Source: Moritella sp. 24 (GTDB lineage: Bacteria; Pseudomonadota; Gammaproteobacteria; Enterobacterales; Moritellaceae). From it: 64,000 nt of DNA. Position numbers and translations under genes: made by a program. This document shows, one piece after another, positions 15,917 through 24,821 of the stretch. The notes beneath the pieces are model-generated. The model was given only the letters and a program-made list of their open reading frames with translations, was not told the DNA's origin and made no database searches. The stretch lies in contig NZ_CP056123.1 in the NCBI RefSeq assembly GCF_018219155.1, positions 4,535,505 through 4,599,504 on the forward strand, written 5' to 3'. How positions within the stretch are numbered: position 1 is the stretch's first letter; each line of letters begins with the position of its first letter.

Positions 15917-17659
15917 CTATTGCATTAAGTAAATACCACGACCACTTGCATCGGGTACATTGGCTGGTCCTCCAGAACCTTGTTCATCCGTTTGATACTC
16001 TAGTTCAACAATATAAGATCCATCAGTGCGCTGTGACAAGATCGTCATATTGATCTCAACTGTTGCACCAAAATATGAATCAGAAACACCTGTTAAAGAG
16101 AGTTGCCCTAAATCATTAATCTTGTATACAACATCATTGATTTCACGTGGTTCTAAAGTCCGCTTTATTTTACCGTCAGCTGCCACATTATATGTCTTCA
16201 TTGTAAAACTATCGATTTGCTGAGATTTACCCAACGCTATCGCGGCTGGAATGCCTTGAGTAATACTACAGTCTGAACTGTTTGAACGCTTTTGAGTGTT
16301 TTCGATGAGCACGAGTTCTTTATTCAGCAATGCCTCTGTAAATGGTACGACATCATTTGCTGCATATGGCAGCGCTAAATAAGGTGCTTCCTCTAAGATA
16401 TCATCACTACCTTGAGGCGGGCACGCAAAGCGCTGTCCAGAATAATTACCACCAGGCCAATAACGACATACCGTAATCCAATTATTCTTTTTATTACCAT
16501 TCACAGGATCAAAATAGAAAGATTGTGCACAGCCAACCAGACGGGTTTTCTGCCACGCAACTTGGGTCATGTGTCCACATACTTTATTATCTTTGCATGT
16601 AGAACTTCCTGATACTCCAGCATCAACGAGATTACCCACCTCATTGCTATAGAAAGAATCAATGGGGCCAGCAATAGAAGAGCGTCCGCCACCAAGGTGT
16701 AAGTTCTCACCTTGATCTTTTAATTCTGGGTTCTGCTCATTAGCGCCCTTAGAGTGACGCCATAAACCGAGTTTTGTCGAGATGTCAGCAAAATCTTGTG
16801 CTTCTAGTTGCAAGATTTCGTTAAAGTATAATCCTTTATTCTGATAATGTTTTTGCCTGTGTTCATTATGTCTATCTGTATAAGAAGCGTGTTCTTGATC
16901 TGGTAGGCTAAACATATTGTATGCTCTATATCGAGGTACAAATGTTTTATCAAACAAGCAAACCATCACTGCTTGACCCGCTAATGGACCTTGTTCATAC
17001 ACATCAGACGCACAACCGATTTTACTCGCTCTTTCCGTGACTATCTGAGCATAATTATAACAAGGCTGACTATCTGAGCAGGCTGTCACATACCGTTTTG
17101 TATTCAAATCAAAGTTGGAAATATCAAACGAACTTCCTTGTTGCTGCCAAGCTAAAGCTGCATCAGAAACAGTAACCAAAGCATTTAAAGAAAGGTAACG
17201 AATCTCACCGACATCTTGCTTTGGTTCAATCAACAACGTATTAACTTCCACTGAACCATAATCATATTCACTGAACATTTCTGTCGAGATTAAAGCCGTA
17301 ACTCGCTCTTGAGCTGATGTAGCGAGCGCTGCATCTAAAGTTAATGTCTCACTGTCCTTTAGTACCGAGTAAGGACTAAACTCAGCTTCTCGGATAGCAT
17401 TAATTGCAGAGATATCTAAGGCAGGAACTACTGGCTCAGGCGGAACTACTGGCTCAGGCGGAACTACTGGCTCAGGCGGAACTACTGGCTCAGGTGGAAC
17501 TACCGGCTCAGGTGGAACGATTGGTTCAACGGGAACAACAGGGGTTCTGTCATCGTCGGGATTAGAGTCTGTTAACTCGGGAGGTTTTTTTTCACTACCG
17601 CAACCAGATAATAGTGCCAATAATAATACACTGCTTGCTTTCAATTTAACGTTCGCCAT
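15917..17659 (-). CDS. Lipoprotein with Pro-rich linker and two CAP domains
   Basis: 580 residues. The start is ATG 17659 with GGAGAG five bases upstream; an ATG 30 bases earlier has no such site. Residues 1-20 are a lipoprotein signal with lipobox LLSGC, and Gly at +2 suggests the outer membrane. A linker of VPPEPV repeats follows. There are two CAP (SCP/PR1) domains: the first (about 85-255) is degenerate but keeps YAQIVTERASKIGCA and QAVMVCLF. The second (about 260-415) has GENLHLGGG, GHMTQVAWQKTRLVGCA and ITVCRYWPGGNY. The last 160 residues are an unrecognised beta-rich part. CAP proteins are secreted or surface proteins of varied function. The role here is unknown. Confidence 0.85.
   Translation of the reverse strand: MANVKLKASSVLLLALLSGCGSEKKPPELTDSNPDDDRTPVVPVEPIVPPEPVVPPEPVVPPEPVVPPEPVVPPEPVVPALDISAINAIREAEFSPYSVLKDSETLTLDAALATSAQERVTALISTEMFSEYDYGSVEVNTLLIEPKQDVGEIRYLSLNALVTVSDAALAWQQQGSSFDISNFDLNTKRYVTACSDSQPCYNYAQIVTERASKIGCASDVYEQGPLAGQAVMVCLFDKTFVPRYRAYNMFSLPDQEHASYTDRHNEHRQKHYQNKGLYFNEILQLEAQDFADISTKLGLWRHSKGANEQNPELKDQGENLHLGGGRSSIAGPIDSFYSNEVGNLVDAGVSGSSTCKDNKVCGHMTQVAWQKTRLVGCAQSFYFDPVNGNKKNNWITVCRYWPGGNYSGQRFACPPQGSDDILEEAPYLALPYAANDVVPFTEALLNKELVLIENTQKRSNSSDCSITQGIPAAIALGKSQQIDSFTMKTYNVAADGKIKRTLEPREINDVVYKINDLGQLSLTGVSDSYFGATVEINMTILSQRTDGSYIVELEYQTDEQGSGGPANVPDASGRGIYLMQ
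17424..17531 (-). repeat. 18-base tandem repeat encoding VPPEPV
   Basis: Six head-to-tail units of GGAACTACTGGCTCAGGC. The first three are identical, the next two carry one or two changes and the last is degenerate. They encode the proline-rich linker in frame, so copy-number change would only alter linker length by six residues per unit. Confidence 0.9.
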
Positions 17660-17861
17660 GAACTCTCCATCTTTTATAATTATATCCATATAATAAGATT
17701 AAGATAACGTGTAATTTAGCGATGTAAACCAAAATAAAACCCATAACCACAATAAATAAACATGGCTAAAATACAATTAAATTAGCGCCCATTACATAGT
17801 TAACACACTGTTCTATATGTAAATTACCACCTTAAACATCTAGCCGTTAATAATGACGCAT

Positions 17862-17905
17862 AAAAAAACCCGGTAAACATTATCGCTAATGTTTACCGGG
17901 CTTTA
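17862..17905 (-). terminator. ilvC: ilvC terminator
   Basis: CCCGGTAAACATTA and TAATGTTTACCCGG-type arms (17869-17882, 17887-17900) form a 14-bp stem with a TCGC loop, and seven A at 17862-17868 give a T run on the minus strand. It ends ilvC. It shares CGGTAAACATTATC with the terminator at 15814. Confidence 0.92.
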
Positions 17906-17935
17906 TTAACTAAACCATGATGATTACATCAAGTA

Positions 17936-19411
17936 TTAGCCAACGATTTTCTGCATATCAGACATGTAACCACGTAGTTTCTTACCGATAACTTCTACAG
18001 GGTGATTACGAATTTCTTCGTTCACGTCGATTAGGCGTGCATTATCAACGCTATTTGATTTAGCTGCGAATGCAGAGCCCATTAATTCAGTTGGTAGTGC
18101 ATTTACGTATTCACGTAACTGTGGCACAGCTTCATGAGCAAACAGGTAACAACCATATTCTGCTGTATCAGAGATAACTACGTTCATTTCATATAAACGC
18201 TTACGTGCAATCGTATTCGCGATTAACGGAGTTTCATGAAGTGACTCGTAGTATGCAGACTCATCAACGATACCTGAAGCAACCATGCTTTCAAACGCAA
18301 GCTCAACACCTGTTTTGATCATAGCAACGAACAATGTACCGTTGTCGAAGAACTCTTGCTCGTCAATAACGATATCTGATTCAGGGTAGTTCTCGAATGC
18401 AGTTTCGCCAGTCTCTTTACGCCATTTAAGTAGGTTCACATCATCGTTAGACCAGTCAGCCATCATTGTTGATGAGAAGTGACCTGTAATGATGTCATCC
18501 ATGTGTTTTTCGAATAGTGGACGTAATGTCGTTTTCATTTCCTCAGCCATATCAAATGCTTTGATTTTAGCTGGGTTAGATAAACGGTCCATCATGTTAG
18601 TGATGCCGCCATATTTCAGTGCTTCAGTAATAGTTTCCCAACCGAACTGGATTAATTTACCTGAGTACTCAGGTGATTTACCGTCAGCAACCATTTTTTC
18701 GAATGCTAAGATTGCACCAGTTTGCAACATACCGCATAAGATAGTTTGCTCACCCATAAGGTCAGATTTAACTTCAGCAACAAAAGAAGATTCAAGTACA
18801 CCAGCGCGATCGCCACCAGTAGCAGACGCGTATGCTTTAGCAATCGCAAGGCCGTTACCTTTTGGATCATTTTCTGGGTGAACAGCAATCAGTGTTGGAA
18901 CACCGAAACCACGTTTATATTCTTCACGCACTTCAGAACCAGGACACTTAGGTGCAACCATTACAACTGTAATGTCAGAACGAACTTGCATGCCTTCTTC
19001 AACGATATTAAAACCGTGAGAATAAGACAGCGTTGAACCTTGCTTCATTAGCGGCATAATAGTTTCTACTACATTTGAATGCTGCTTATCAGGAGTAAGG
19101 TTAAGTACTAGATCTGCTTGTGGAATTAAATTCTCATAAGTATCAACAACAAAACCATTTTCAGATGCATTTAGGAATGACTGACGTTTTTCTGCAATCG
19201 CAGCGCCACGTAATGCATAAGAAATGTTAAGACCTGAGTCACGCATGTTTAGGCCTTGGTTTAGACCTTGTGCACCACAGCCCACAATAACAATTGACCA
19301 GTCTTTAATGAAGTTACAACCATCAGCAAACTCGCTGCGATCCATAAAACGACATTTACCAAGTTGTTCTAACTGCTGGCGTAGGTTTAAAGTGTTAAAA
19401 TAGTTAGCCAT
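17936..19411 (-). CDS. ilvC: Ketol-acid reductoisomerase (class II)
   Basis: 491 residues from [20 protein letters not shown], the same length as E. coli IlvC. A start 12 bases earlier exists, but GAGAG five bases before ATG 19411 decides the start. The enzyme uses NADPH to turn acetolactate or acetohydroxybutyrate into the dihydroxy acids of valine and isoleucine synthesis. The NADPH fold [15 protein letters not shown] is at about 39-53. The long, duplicated C-terminal knotted domain marks class II. It is divergent from its activator gene ilvY and ends in a strong terminator. Confidence 0.98.
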   Translation of the reverse strand: MANYFNTLNLRQQLEQLGKCRFMDRSEFADGCNFIKDWSIVIVGCGAQGLNQGLNMRDSGLNISYALRGAAIAEKRQSFLNASENGFVVDTYENLIPQADLVLNLTPDKQHSNVVETIMPLMKQGSTLSYSHGFNIVEEGMQVRSDITVVMVAPKCPGSEVREEYKRGFGVPTLIAVHPENDPKGNGLAIAKAYASATGGDRAGVLESSFVAEVKSDLMGEQTILCGMLQTGAILAFEKMVADGKSPEYSGKLIQFGWETITEALKYGGITNMMDRLSNPAKIKAFDMAEEMKTTLRPLFEKHMDDIITGHFSSTMMADWSNDDVNLLKWRKETGETAFENYPESDIVIDEQEFFDNGTLFVAMIKTGVELAFESMVASGIVDESAYYESLHETPLIANTIARKRLYEMNVVISDTAEYGCYLFAHEAVPQLREYVNALPTELMGSAFAAKSNSVDNARLIDVNEEIRNHPVEVIGKKLRGYMSDMQKIVG

Positions 19412-19748
19412 GTTGCTCTCCATGAGAATTTAGTAATTTAAATGTGCCATCACTACTCCAGTGATGCGCTATGTATTCACTATATGCTAAGTTACTCATT
19501 GCTGGAAATGATATATTTACAATACAGTATTGCAATAAATGCAACGTTCACGTTTATATACAACAACCAAGTGTAAAGTTAGTGTTAAAACAAAGCAAAG
19601 ATTAAACATTGAGAATTAAACACTAACAACGCAATAAAAATTAGTATTTTAAACCAACAGCGGTAGTAGTAATTAATTACAATACCTTACATTTAAATCA
19701 ATAATTACATCGTCATAACGACCTCATCAGTCAAAAATAAGGTGAAAT
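19412..19748. other. ilvC-ilvY divergent control region
   Basis: 337 bases between divergent ilvC and ilvY, AT-rich. The two overlapping palindromes at 19520-19544 are the main signal. The rest holds both promoters, and no other gene is seen. Confidence 0.7.
19520..19544. promoter_or_regulatory. Probable IlvY operators
   Basis: CAATAC-A-GTATTG (19520-19532) overlaps TTGCA-ATAAA-TGCAA (19530-19544). The second is an inverted repeat with the T-N11-A pattern of LysR-type sites. The place, about 110-135 bases from the ilvC start, fits the tandem operators known for the E. coli ilvYC pair. Confidence 0.6.
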
Positions 19749-20627
19749 ATGGATATTCGGTCACTACAACTTTTTTTACATCTTGCAACAACGCTTCATT
19801 TTGGTAAAACAGCAGAAGCGATGCATGTCAGCACATCAACGCTAACCCGAACCATGCAACGTTTAGAAGAAGCTGTTGGCAGCCAAATTTTTGCACGAGA
19901 CAATCGTTCTGTCGCGCTAACAGAAAGCGGAAAGCGTTTACAAAATTTTGCACAGCAAACCCTCGAAAACTGGACACAATTAAAAGCGGAATTAAACAGT
20001 CACAACGGTGAACTCGATGGAGAGCTTACAATCTTCTGTTCAGTGACCGCTGCGTATAGCCATTTACCGCCGATATTAGATAAATTTAGGTTGCTACACC
20101 CTAACGTCGAATTAAAGCTAATCACAGGCGACGCAGCAATGGGAATGCAATTGGTAGATGAAGAAAAAATTGATATTGCGATTGCAGCACATCCCGATCA
20201 GATATCGAATCGATTAAAGTTTGTCGAAATTGCGAAAGTGCCACTCTCCATTATTACGCCTGTTATATCTTGCCAAGTTCAGCAACAAATAATGCAGGAA
20301 TCAATTGATTGGAACTCTGTTCCTTTTATCTTGCCTGAACATGGCCCAGCCCGTAAACGCATTGATAAATGGTTTAAACAAATGAAAATCAAACCAAGTA
20401 TTTATGCCACCGTTGCCGGGCATGAAGCGATTGTCAGCATGGTTGCACTAGGATTAGGTGTTGGTATTGCACCAGCCGTTGTTGTCGATAATAGTCCCGT
20501 GAGAGATCGGGTATTAACGTTTGAAAATAGCAATAAAATTGACCCGTTTGATCTCGGCTTATGCTGTCAACGAAAACGCTTTGATGAACCTTCAATTGCG
20601 GCGTTTTTCACTATGATTAATCACTGA
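19749..20627 (+). CDS. ilvY: LysR-type regulator IlvY
   Basis: 292 residues. The N-terminal helix-turn-helix (about 1-60: LQLFLHLATTLHFGKTAEAM, then HVSTSTLTRTMQRLEEAVG) precedes an inducer-binding domain. IlvY activates ilvC when acetolactate or acetohydroxybutyrate is present and represses its own gene. Divergent placement from ilvC is the classical arrangement. AAGGTG six bases before the ATG supports the start. Sequence pattern and context agree. Confidence 0.95.
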   Translation: MDIRSLQLFLHLATTLHFGKTAEAMHVSTSTLTRTMQRLEEAVGSQIFARDNRSVALTESGKRLQNFAQQTLENWTQLKAELNSHNGELDGELTIFCSVTAAYSHLPPILDKFRLLHPNVELKLITGDAAMGMQLVDEEKIDIAIAAHPDQISNRLKFVEIAKVPLSIITPVISCQVQQQIMQESIDWNSVPFILPEHGPARKRIDKWFKQMKIKPSIYATVAGHEAIVSMVALGLGVGIAPAVVVDNSPVRDRVLTFENSNKIDPFDLGLCCQRKRFDEPSIAAFFTMINH

Positions 20628-20713
20628 TTTTTCATTAATTATTATTAAAAATAACAGATGAGTTCCGCTATAATCGAGCTCACGCAATTCCCTCTTATCA
20701 TTACGGAGTTTTC

Positions 20714-21325
20714 ATGGGATTTAAAAAAGTTCTAATCACAATGTTTGCAGCCTTAAGCTTAAGCCAAGCAGCGATTGCGAATGAAGTACCAGCACAGTTT
20801 TCAACAGTGGGGTTTAATGGCCCAGATAGCCAAGACGTAAACGGTTTCCGTTTTTCATTATTCCATGGTCAAACTGAATCTGTACAAGGATTTGATATGG
20901 CAGCACTGGGACTGTCTGAAGTAGATAAACTAGAAGGTGTTAGCTTCAACTTATTATTAGGGGCTAGCAAAGTAAACAAAGAATTTTCTGGTGCATCGTT
21001 TAGCTTATTCAACTGGCATTTAGGTCAAGATACTGGTTTCAACATGGCAATAGTCAATAATACGACCCAAGTAAAAGGGGTTAACTTCGCTATTGTTAAC
21101 TTATCAAAGAGTGTTGCAGGCGCGAATATAGGATTGATTAACCACACTGACCGATTATCTTTAATGGACTTTGGTGTGATGAATTATGCGAAAACGACTA
21201 AATTTCAATTCGGCCTTTTCAATGTCACCGAAAACTTACAAGGTTTGCAGATCGGTTTATTAAACTATGCTGAAAATGGTGTAGTAAAAATATTACCGCT
21301 GATCAATTTTAAGCATTCATTTTAG
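20714..21325 (+). CDS. Exported repeat protein of unknown function
   Basis: 203 residues with a signal peptide ending AIA-NEV. The mature part carries repeats of about 18-20 residues built on G-x-N/S-F/I-x-L/I-x-N: GVSFNLLLGA, GASFSLFNW, GVNFAIVN, GANIGLINH, MDFGVMNYA, FQFGLFNVT, LQIGLLNYA. This suggests a beta-solenoid or surface repeat, similar in style to the LA_2272-type family and the Vibrio VC2662-like proteins. No enzyme motif is seen. GGAG six bases before the ATG. It stands alone between ilvY and ubiK. Confidence 0.75.
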   Translation: MGFKKVLITMFAALSLSQAAIANEVPAQFSTVGFNGPDSQDVNGFRFSLFHGQTESVQGFDMAALGLSEVDKLEGVSFNLLLGASKVNKEFSGASFSLFNWHLGQDTGFNMAIVNNTTQVKGVNFAIVNLSKSVAGANIGLINHTDRLSLMDFGVMNYAKTTKFQFGLFNVTENLQGLQIGLLNYAENGVVKILPLINFKHSF

Positions 21326-21410
21326 GTCGATTTATCGATAATTAAAATGCTAGACTATCGTTAAACGATAATGAACTTATAGTTAAATTAACTCCGTAAT
21401 TAGGTGCCGT

Positions 21411-21647
21411 ATGATCAAGCCACAAAAATTAGAAGAAATCGCGAAGCAAATACATGAATCACTACCTACTGGTGTTAAAACATTAGGCACAGAAGTAGAA
21501 AAAAAGATCCACCAGGTATTACAATCACAGTTGAATAAACTTGATCTGGTTAATCGTGAAGAATTTGAAGTACAAACGAAAGTATTATTACGCACTCGTG
21601 AAAAGTTAGCAGCATTAGAAGCACGCTTAACTGAACTAGAAAAATAA
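21411..21647 (+). CDS. ubiK: Ubiquinone biosynthesis accessory factor UbiK
   Basis: 78 residues of the UbiK/YqiC (BMFP) family. The N-terminus [19 protein letters not shown] is amphipathic, and the C-terminal half (about 45-78, [20 protein letters not shown]) is a coiled coil used for trimerisation. UbiK binds UbiJ and lipid and aids the soluble complex that makes ubiquinone. No other ubi gene is adjacent. A terminator follows. Confidence 0.92.
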   Translation: MIKPQKLEEIAKQIHESLPTGVKTLGTEVEKKIHQVLQSQLNKLDLVNREEFEVQTKVLLRTREKLAALEARLTELEK

Positions 21648-21652
21648 TAGTT

Positions 21653-21704
21653 TGGCCTGATATTGTTCTGTTTTATAACAATTTTATCAGGCCACTATTT
21701 TTAC
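21653..21704 (+). terminator. Terminator after ubiK
   Basis: TGGCCTGATA and TATCAGGCCA pair, with an inner ATTGTT/AACAAT stem, followed by CTATTTTTA. It lies between ubiK and the convergent channel gene. Confidence 0.85.
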
Positions 21705-21750
21705 ACCAAAAAATCTACTTATTATCGTCATATCGACGACACCTACTAAC

Positions 21751-22827
21751 CTAACCTTCTATTTTTAGCAGTAATACATCGACCCAATTAATTTCGTTTT
21801 TACGGATCCGTTCATTGGCAATGTAATGTAGCACCTGACCATTTTTAAGCGCTGTATCCATGGCTGGATTTAATTTAAAGTTAGTGCCTTTTTCATCATC
21901 AGCAACCGCCATTAACGTCATCGCATATTTTTCACGTAAAGGTTGAAATACATCTCCGACCGTCATTTCTGGTACTTGCTCTAACGTCAGGCAATACAAC
22001 GTCGCTTCATCCAAAGTCGAAAACAATTGCTCGTGGACAATACTTGCACCTGGTGATTGCATAGTTCTTACTAATATCTCGGCATGTCGCGAACTCGAAC
22101 ATTCAACATTTGGGCAGTGTGCACGTAGTAACTCCGCTTTACTCTCTTCATGAAAATAGGCACTAATATGCGCTGACTTGGCCGCATGTGATGAGGCACT
22201 TAATGCCATTGATAAGGTCATTTCATCATTTTCACCATCCACAATAATCGAACTAGCCTGCCCAATGGCGATACGGGCTAGTTCGTCATGATTAGTAAAC
22301 GATTCAAGTTTGGCAAACTCTACATCCAACAGTTGTGGAAATGGGTGATTAATATCCCGCTCAACACATAAGATAATTTTACGTTTGTGACGTTTTTTAT
22401 CGGCAAGAATAAGATCGACAATGCGCTTAGTTCGGTGAGCTCGCCAGCCTAAAATTAAAATGTGATCGCTATAAGTGCTAAAGTCTTTCTTACCTTTCAT
22501 ACCTTTCCTTGCAATTGTCACAATAGCTTGCGTTGTTTTACCAATCGCAGCACCAAAAATTAATAACCCAAACGGGATCTGTATTAATGCCACAACCAAT
22601 TGTCCATGTGGCGTACTCGGTGATAAATCACCAAAACCAACCGTACTAATAACAACAACGGTGTAATAAAAATAAGTCAGCGGTTCAGTTAATGCCGTTT
22701 CTCCCGCTAACCAAAGCAGCGACCATACAACCGCTAAATAACTGCAAAAAATTAAAAATAAATTAGCCCAACGTAATTCAGCGGTTAACTTACGCAACGC
22801 TAAACTAATTAATCGAGATATATACAT
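21751..22827 (-). CDS. Potassium channel with RCK domain
   Basis: 358 residues. Two membrane helices (about 22-41 and 78-98) flank a pore loop with the K+ filter TVGFGD at 62-67. A cytosolic regulator-of-K+-conductance (TrkA-N type) domain starts near 117. Its first strand reads ILILGWRAHRTKRIV, so the usual GxGxxG is altered and NAD binding is doubtful. The C-terminal 100 residues look like a second RCK lobe. It is probably a two-helix ligand-gated K+ channel of the MthK type. It follows the hydrolase gene by 17 bases, so the two share an operon. Confidence 0.9.
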   Translation of the reverse strand: MYISRLISLALRKLTAELRWANLFLIFCSYLAVVWSLLWLAGETALTEPLTYFYYTVVVISTVGFGDLSPSTPHGQLVVALIQIPFGLLIFGAAIGKTTQAIVTIARKGMKGKKDFSTYSDHILILGWRAHRTKRIVDLILADKKRHKRKIILCVERDINHPFPQLLDVEFAKLESFTNHDELARIAIGQASSIIVDGENDEMTLSMALSASSHAAKSAHISAYFHEESKAELLRAHCPNVECSSSRHAEILVRTMQSPGASIVHEQLFSTLDEATLYCLTLEQVPEMTVGDVFQPLREKYAMTLMAVADDEKGTNFKLNPAMDTALKNGQVLHYIANERIRKNEINWVDVLLLKIEG

Positions 22828-22844
22828 ATGAATATAATGCCTAT

Positions 22845-23699
22845 TTATACGAGCTGTTGACGAATAATTTCAGCTGTTTCCAACGGTTGTTCTAGTGGAA
22901 ATAAATGCCCACCATCAACTTCTATCACGTTAATGTGCGGCTGTTTACGCACTAAACGACTAATAGCTTCTGTCGATAATGTATCAGATTTTCGTCCTCG
23001 AATAACAACCGTATCCGTTTTTAAATGCTTGATGCTCGACCAAGCCCAAGGTACGGTTTGATAAATCGTCGCTTCCCACTCTCGACTATAGCTTAGTTTA
23101 AACCCATCATCCGTTGGGTATAACCCTTCCGCCATATAATCCGACAATACAGTATCAGAAATACCTTTAAAGCCACGAACCTTACGATGAAAATCAAAGC
23201 CTTTCTGCCTGTTCTGAAAACAATCTGGTCTTCTTAATGTCTTTTCTACTAAGGGTAGTTTCTTACGTAAAAAATCGGGTAAATTACGCATCACCCAAAT
23301 GAGGTGTGGCGCTAAAATAACGGGATCTAATAATATGAGTTGCTTCACTTTAGTTGGTTCGCGTACAGCACAAATGATGCTAATTAATCCCCCCATCGAG
23401 TGACCAACTATCGTAATAGGTTCTGGCTGTGCAGCAATAAAGCGACAAGCATCATCAATCATTAACCGCCAATTATTAAAGTCATCGGGCACCGGTAATG
23501 GCCATAAAGGGCGCTGATATACCGCACTCACTTTGTAATGATCTGTGAGGGGCTTTAGCATTTGTTGATACATAGCGGGTGGAAAACCATTAGCATGAAA
23601 AAAAACTAAGTGCTCACCTTCCCCCCCTATGTGTTTAGAGGGTAATCCTTCAGCGACAGTCCCCTGTGCTGATAGTTGTTCAGCTATCCATTGCTTCAT
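22845..23699 (-). CDS. Alpha/beta-hydrolase
   Basis: 284 residues with an alpha/beta-hydrolase fold. The oxyanion region is HANGFPPAMY (35-44) and the nucleophile elbow GHSMGG holds Ser101. An acid near SLLDPV-like LILLDPVIL or VVIRGRKSDTL and the late His in VDGGHLFPLEQP complete the triad. The substrate is unknown; it could be an esterase, lipase or thioesterase. AGGTAG precedes the ATG. It lies 78 bases after rlmJ and 17 bases before the K+ channel gene, all on the same strand. Confidence 0.85.
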   Translation of the reverse strand: MKQWIAEQLSAQGTVAEGLPSKHIGGEGEHLVFFHANGFPPAMYQQMLKPLTDHYKVSAVYQRPLWPLPVPDDFNNWRLMIDDACRFIAAQPEPITIVGHSMGGLISIICAVREPTKVKQLILLDPVILAPHLIWVMRNLPDFLRKKLPLVEKTLRRPDCFQNRQKGFDFHRKVRGFKGISDTVLSDYMAEGLYPTDDGFKLSYSREWEATIYQTVPWAWSSIKHLKTDTVVIRGRKSDTLSTEAISRLVRKQPHINVIEVDGGHLFPLEQPLETAEIIRQQLV

Positions 23700-23777
23700 A
23701 ATCTACCTATTTAATACGAGTACGAGTTACAACATCCAACAATATCCAACAATATCATAACTCGCTATTACAAACAC

Positions 23778-24620
23778 TTACTCAGGAACTAACCACTCTA
23801 AGCGGAAAAATGCGTCTTTGTCTTGGCCTAATTCAGCCGTTAACCAAGGCAGTAACTCTTCCATTTGAGATACTAACTTCCACGGTGGATTAATCACAAC
23901 CATACCCGTACCAGTCATGCCACGTTCTTCAGTATCACCCTTTACACATAGCTCGATCACGAGGATCTTTTTAATACCAGTGCCAACAAAATCACGCATT
24001 AAACGATCGATCGTGCGACGTTCAATAACCGGATACCAAAGCGCATACGTACCCGTAGCAAAACGACGGTAAGTTTGTGCTATCTCTTGAACAACCTGAC
24101 GGTATTCAGTTTTAATTTCGTAAGATGGATCAAGCAATACTAAACCACGTTTATTACGCCCAGGTAATAACGCTTTTAAGCCTTCATAAGCATCTTTCTT
24201 ATGAACACGCGCTTGGCGGTCACCCGCAAACTCTTGCTCTAATAATTTAACATCCGCAGGGTGTAACTCTGTCATCTGCATACGATCTTGTTCACGTAGT
24301 AATAAACGAGCAACAAGCGGAGAACCAGGATAATGCTTAAGTGTAGGTGTTTTATTTAATTGTTTAATCACATTTAAATAAGGAATTAATGGCGCAGGAA
24401 CTTCACCCTGTTGCCAAATTCGAGCAATACCATCAACGTATTCCGCTGTTTTTTCAGCATTCGCACTCGATAAGCTATAACGGCCTGCAGCAGAATGGGT
24501 ATCATGATAAATAAAAGGCGTATCCTTTTGCTTTAACGCTTCTAAAATCAATACTTCAACAGCGTGTTTAAGTACATCAGCAAAGTTGCCAGCATGAAAA
24601 CTGTGACGATAGCTCAGCAT
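23778..24620 (-). CDS. rlmJ: 23S rRNA (adenine2030-N6)-methyltransferase
   Basis: 280 residues matching RlmJ (YhiR). The N-terminus MLSYRHSFHAGNFADVLKH is diagnostic. The S-adenosylmethionine methyltransferase fold carries the LLDPSYE segment (the DPPY-type catalytic motif) and a later NPPWKL. It methylates A2030 of 23S rRNA before assembly is complete. GGAAAT is just before the ATG. It is the first of three same-strand genes (hydrolase, channel). Confidence 0.96.
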   Translation of the reverse strand: MLSYRHSFHAGNFADVLKHAVEVLILEALKQKDTPFIYHDTHSAAGRYSLSSANAEKTAEYVDGIARIWQQGEVPAPLIPYLNVIKQLNKTPTLKHYPGSPLVARLLLREQDRMQMTELHPADVKLLEQEFAGDRQARVHKKDAYEGLKALLPGRNKRGLVLLDPSYEIKTEYRQVVQEIAQTYRRFATGTYALWYPVIERRTIDRLMRDFVGTGIKKILVIELCVKGDTEERGMTGTGMVVINPPWKLVSQMEELLPWLTAELGQDKDAFFRLEWLVPE

Positions 24621-24821
24621 AATATTTCCAGTATAAAAAGAGTGTAATTAATTACGGTAAAGGGTATCACCATTTGCTTAAAACTAGGCTATTTATTCTA
24701 TCTTTCAAGTCATCAATAGTATGCTTTATTCATACTTTCGTTAATTTCCCAGTTGTTATAGTGTTTAACCAAATGAAAAAACGTACCTCTTTTTTGATAA
24801 AAAAAGCCAAAGGACATGACG

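Noticed and set aside
17424..17531. Possible CRISPR-like array
   Set aside because: The 18-base units are directly adjacent with no spacers and encode an in-frame proline-rich linker.
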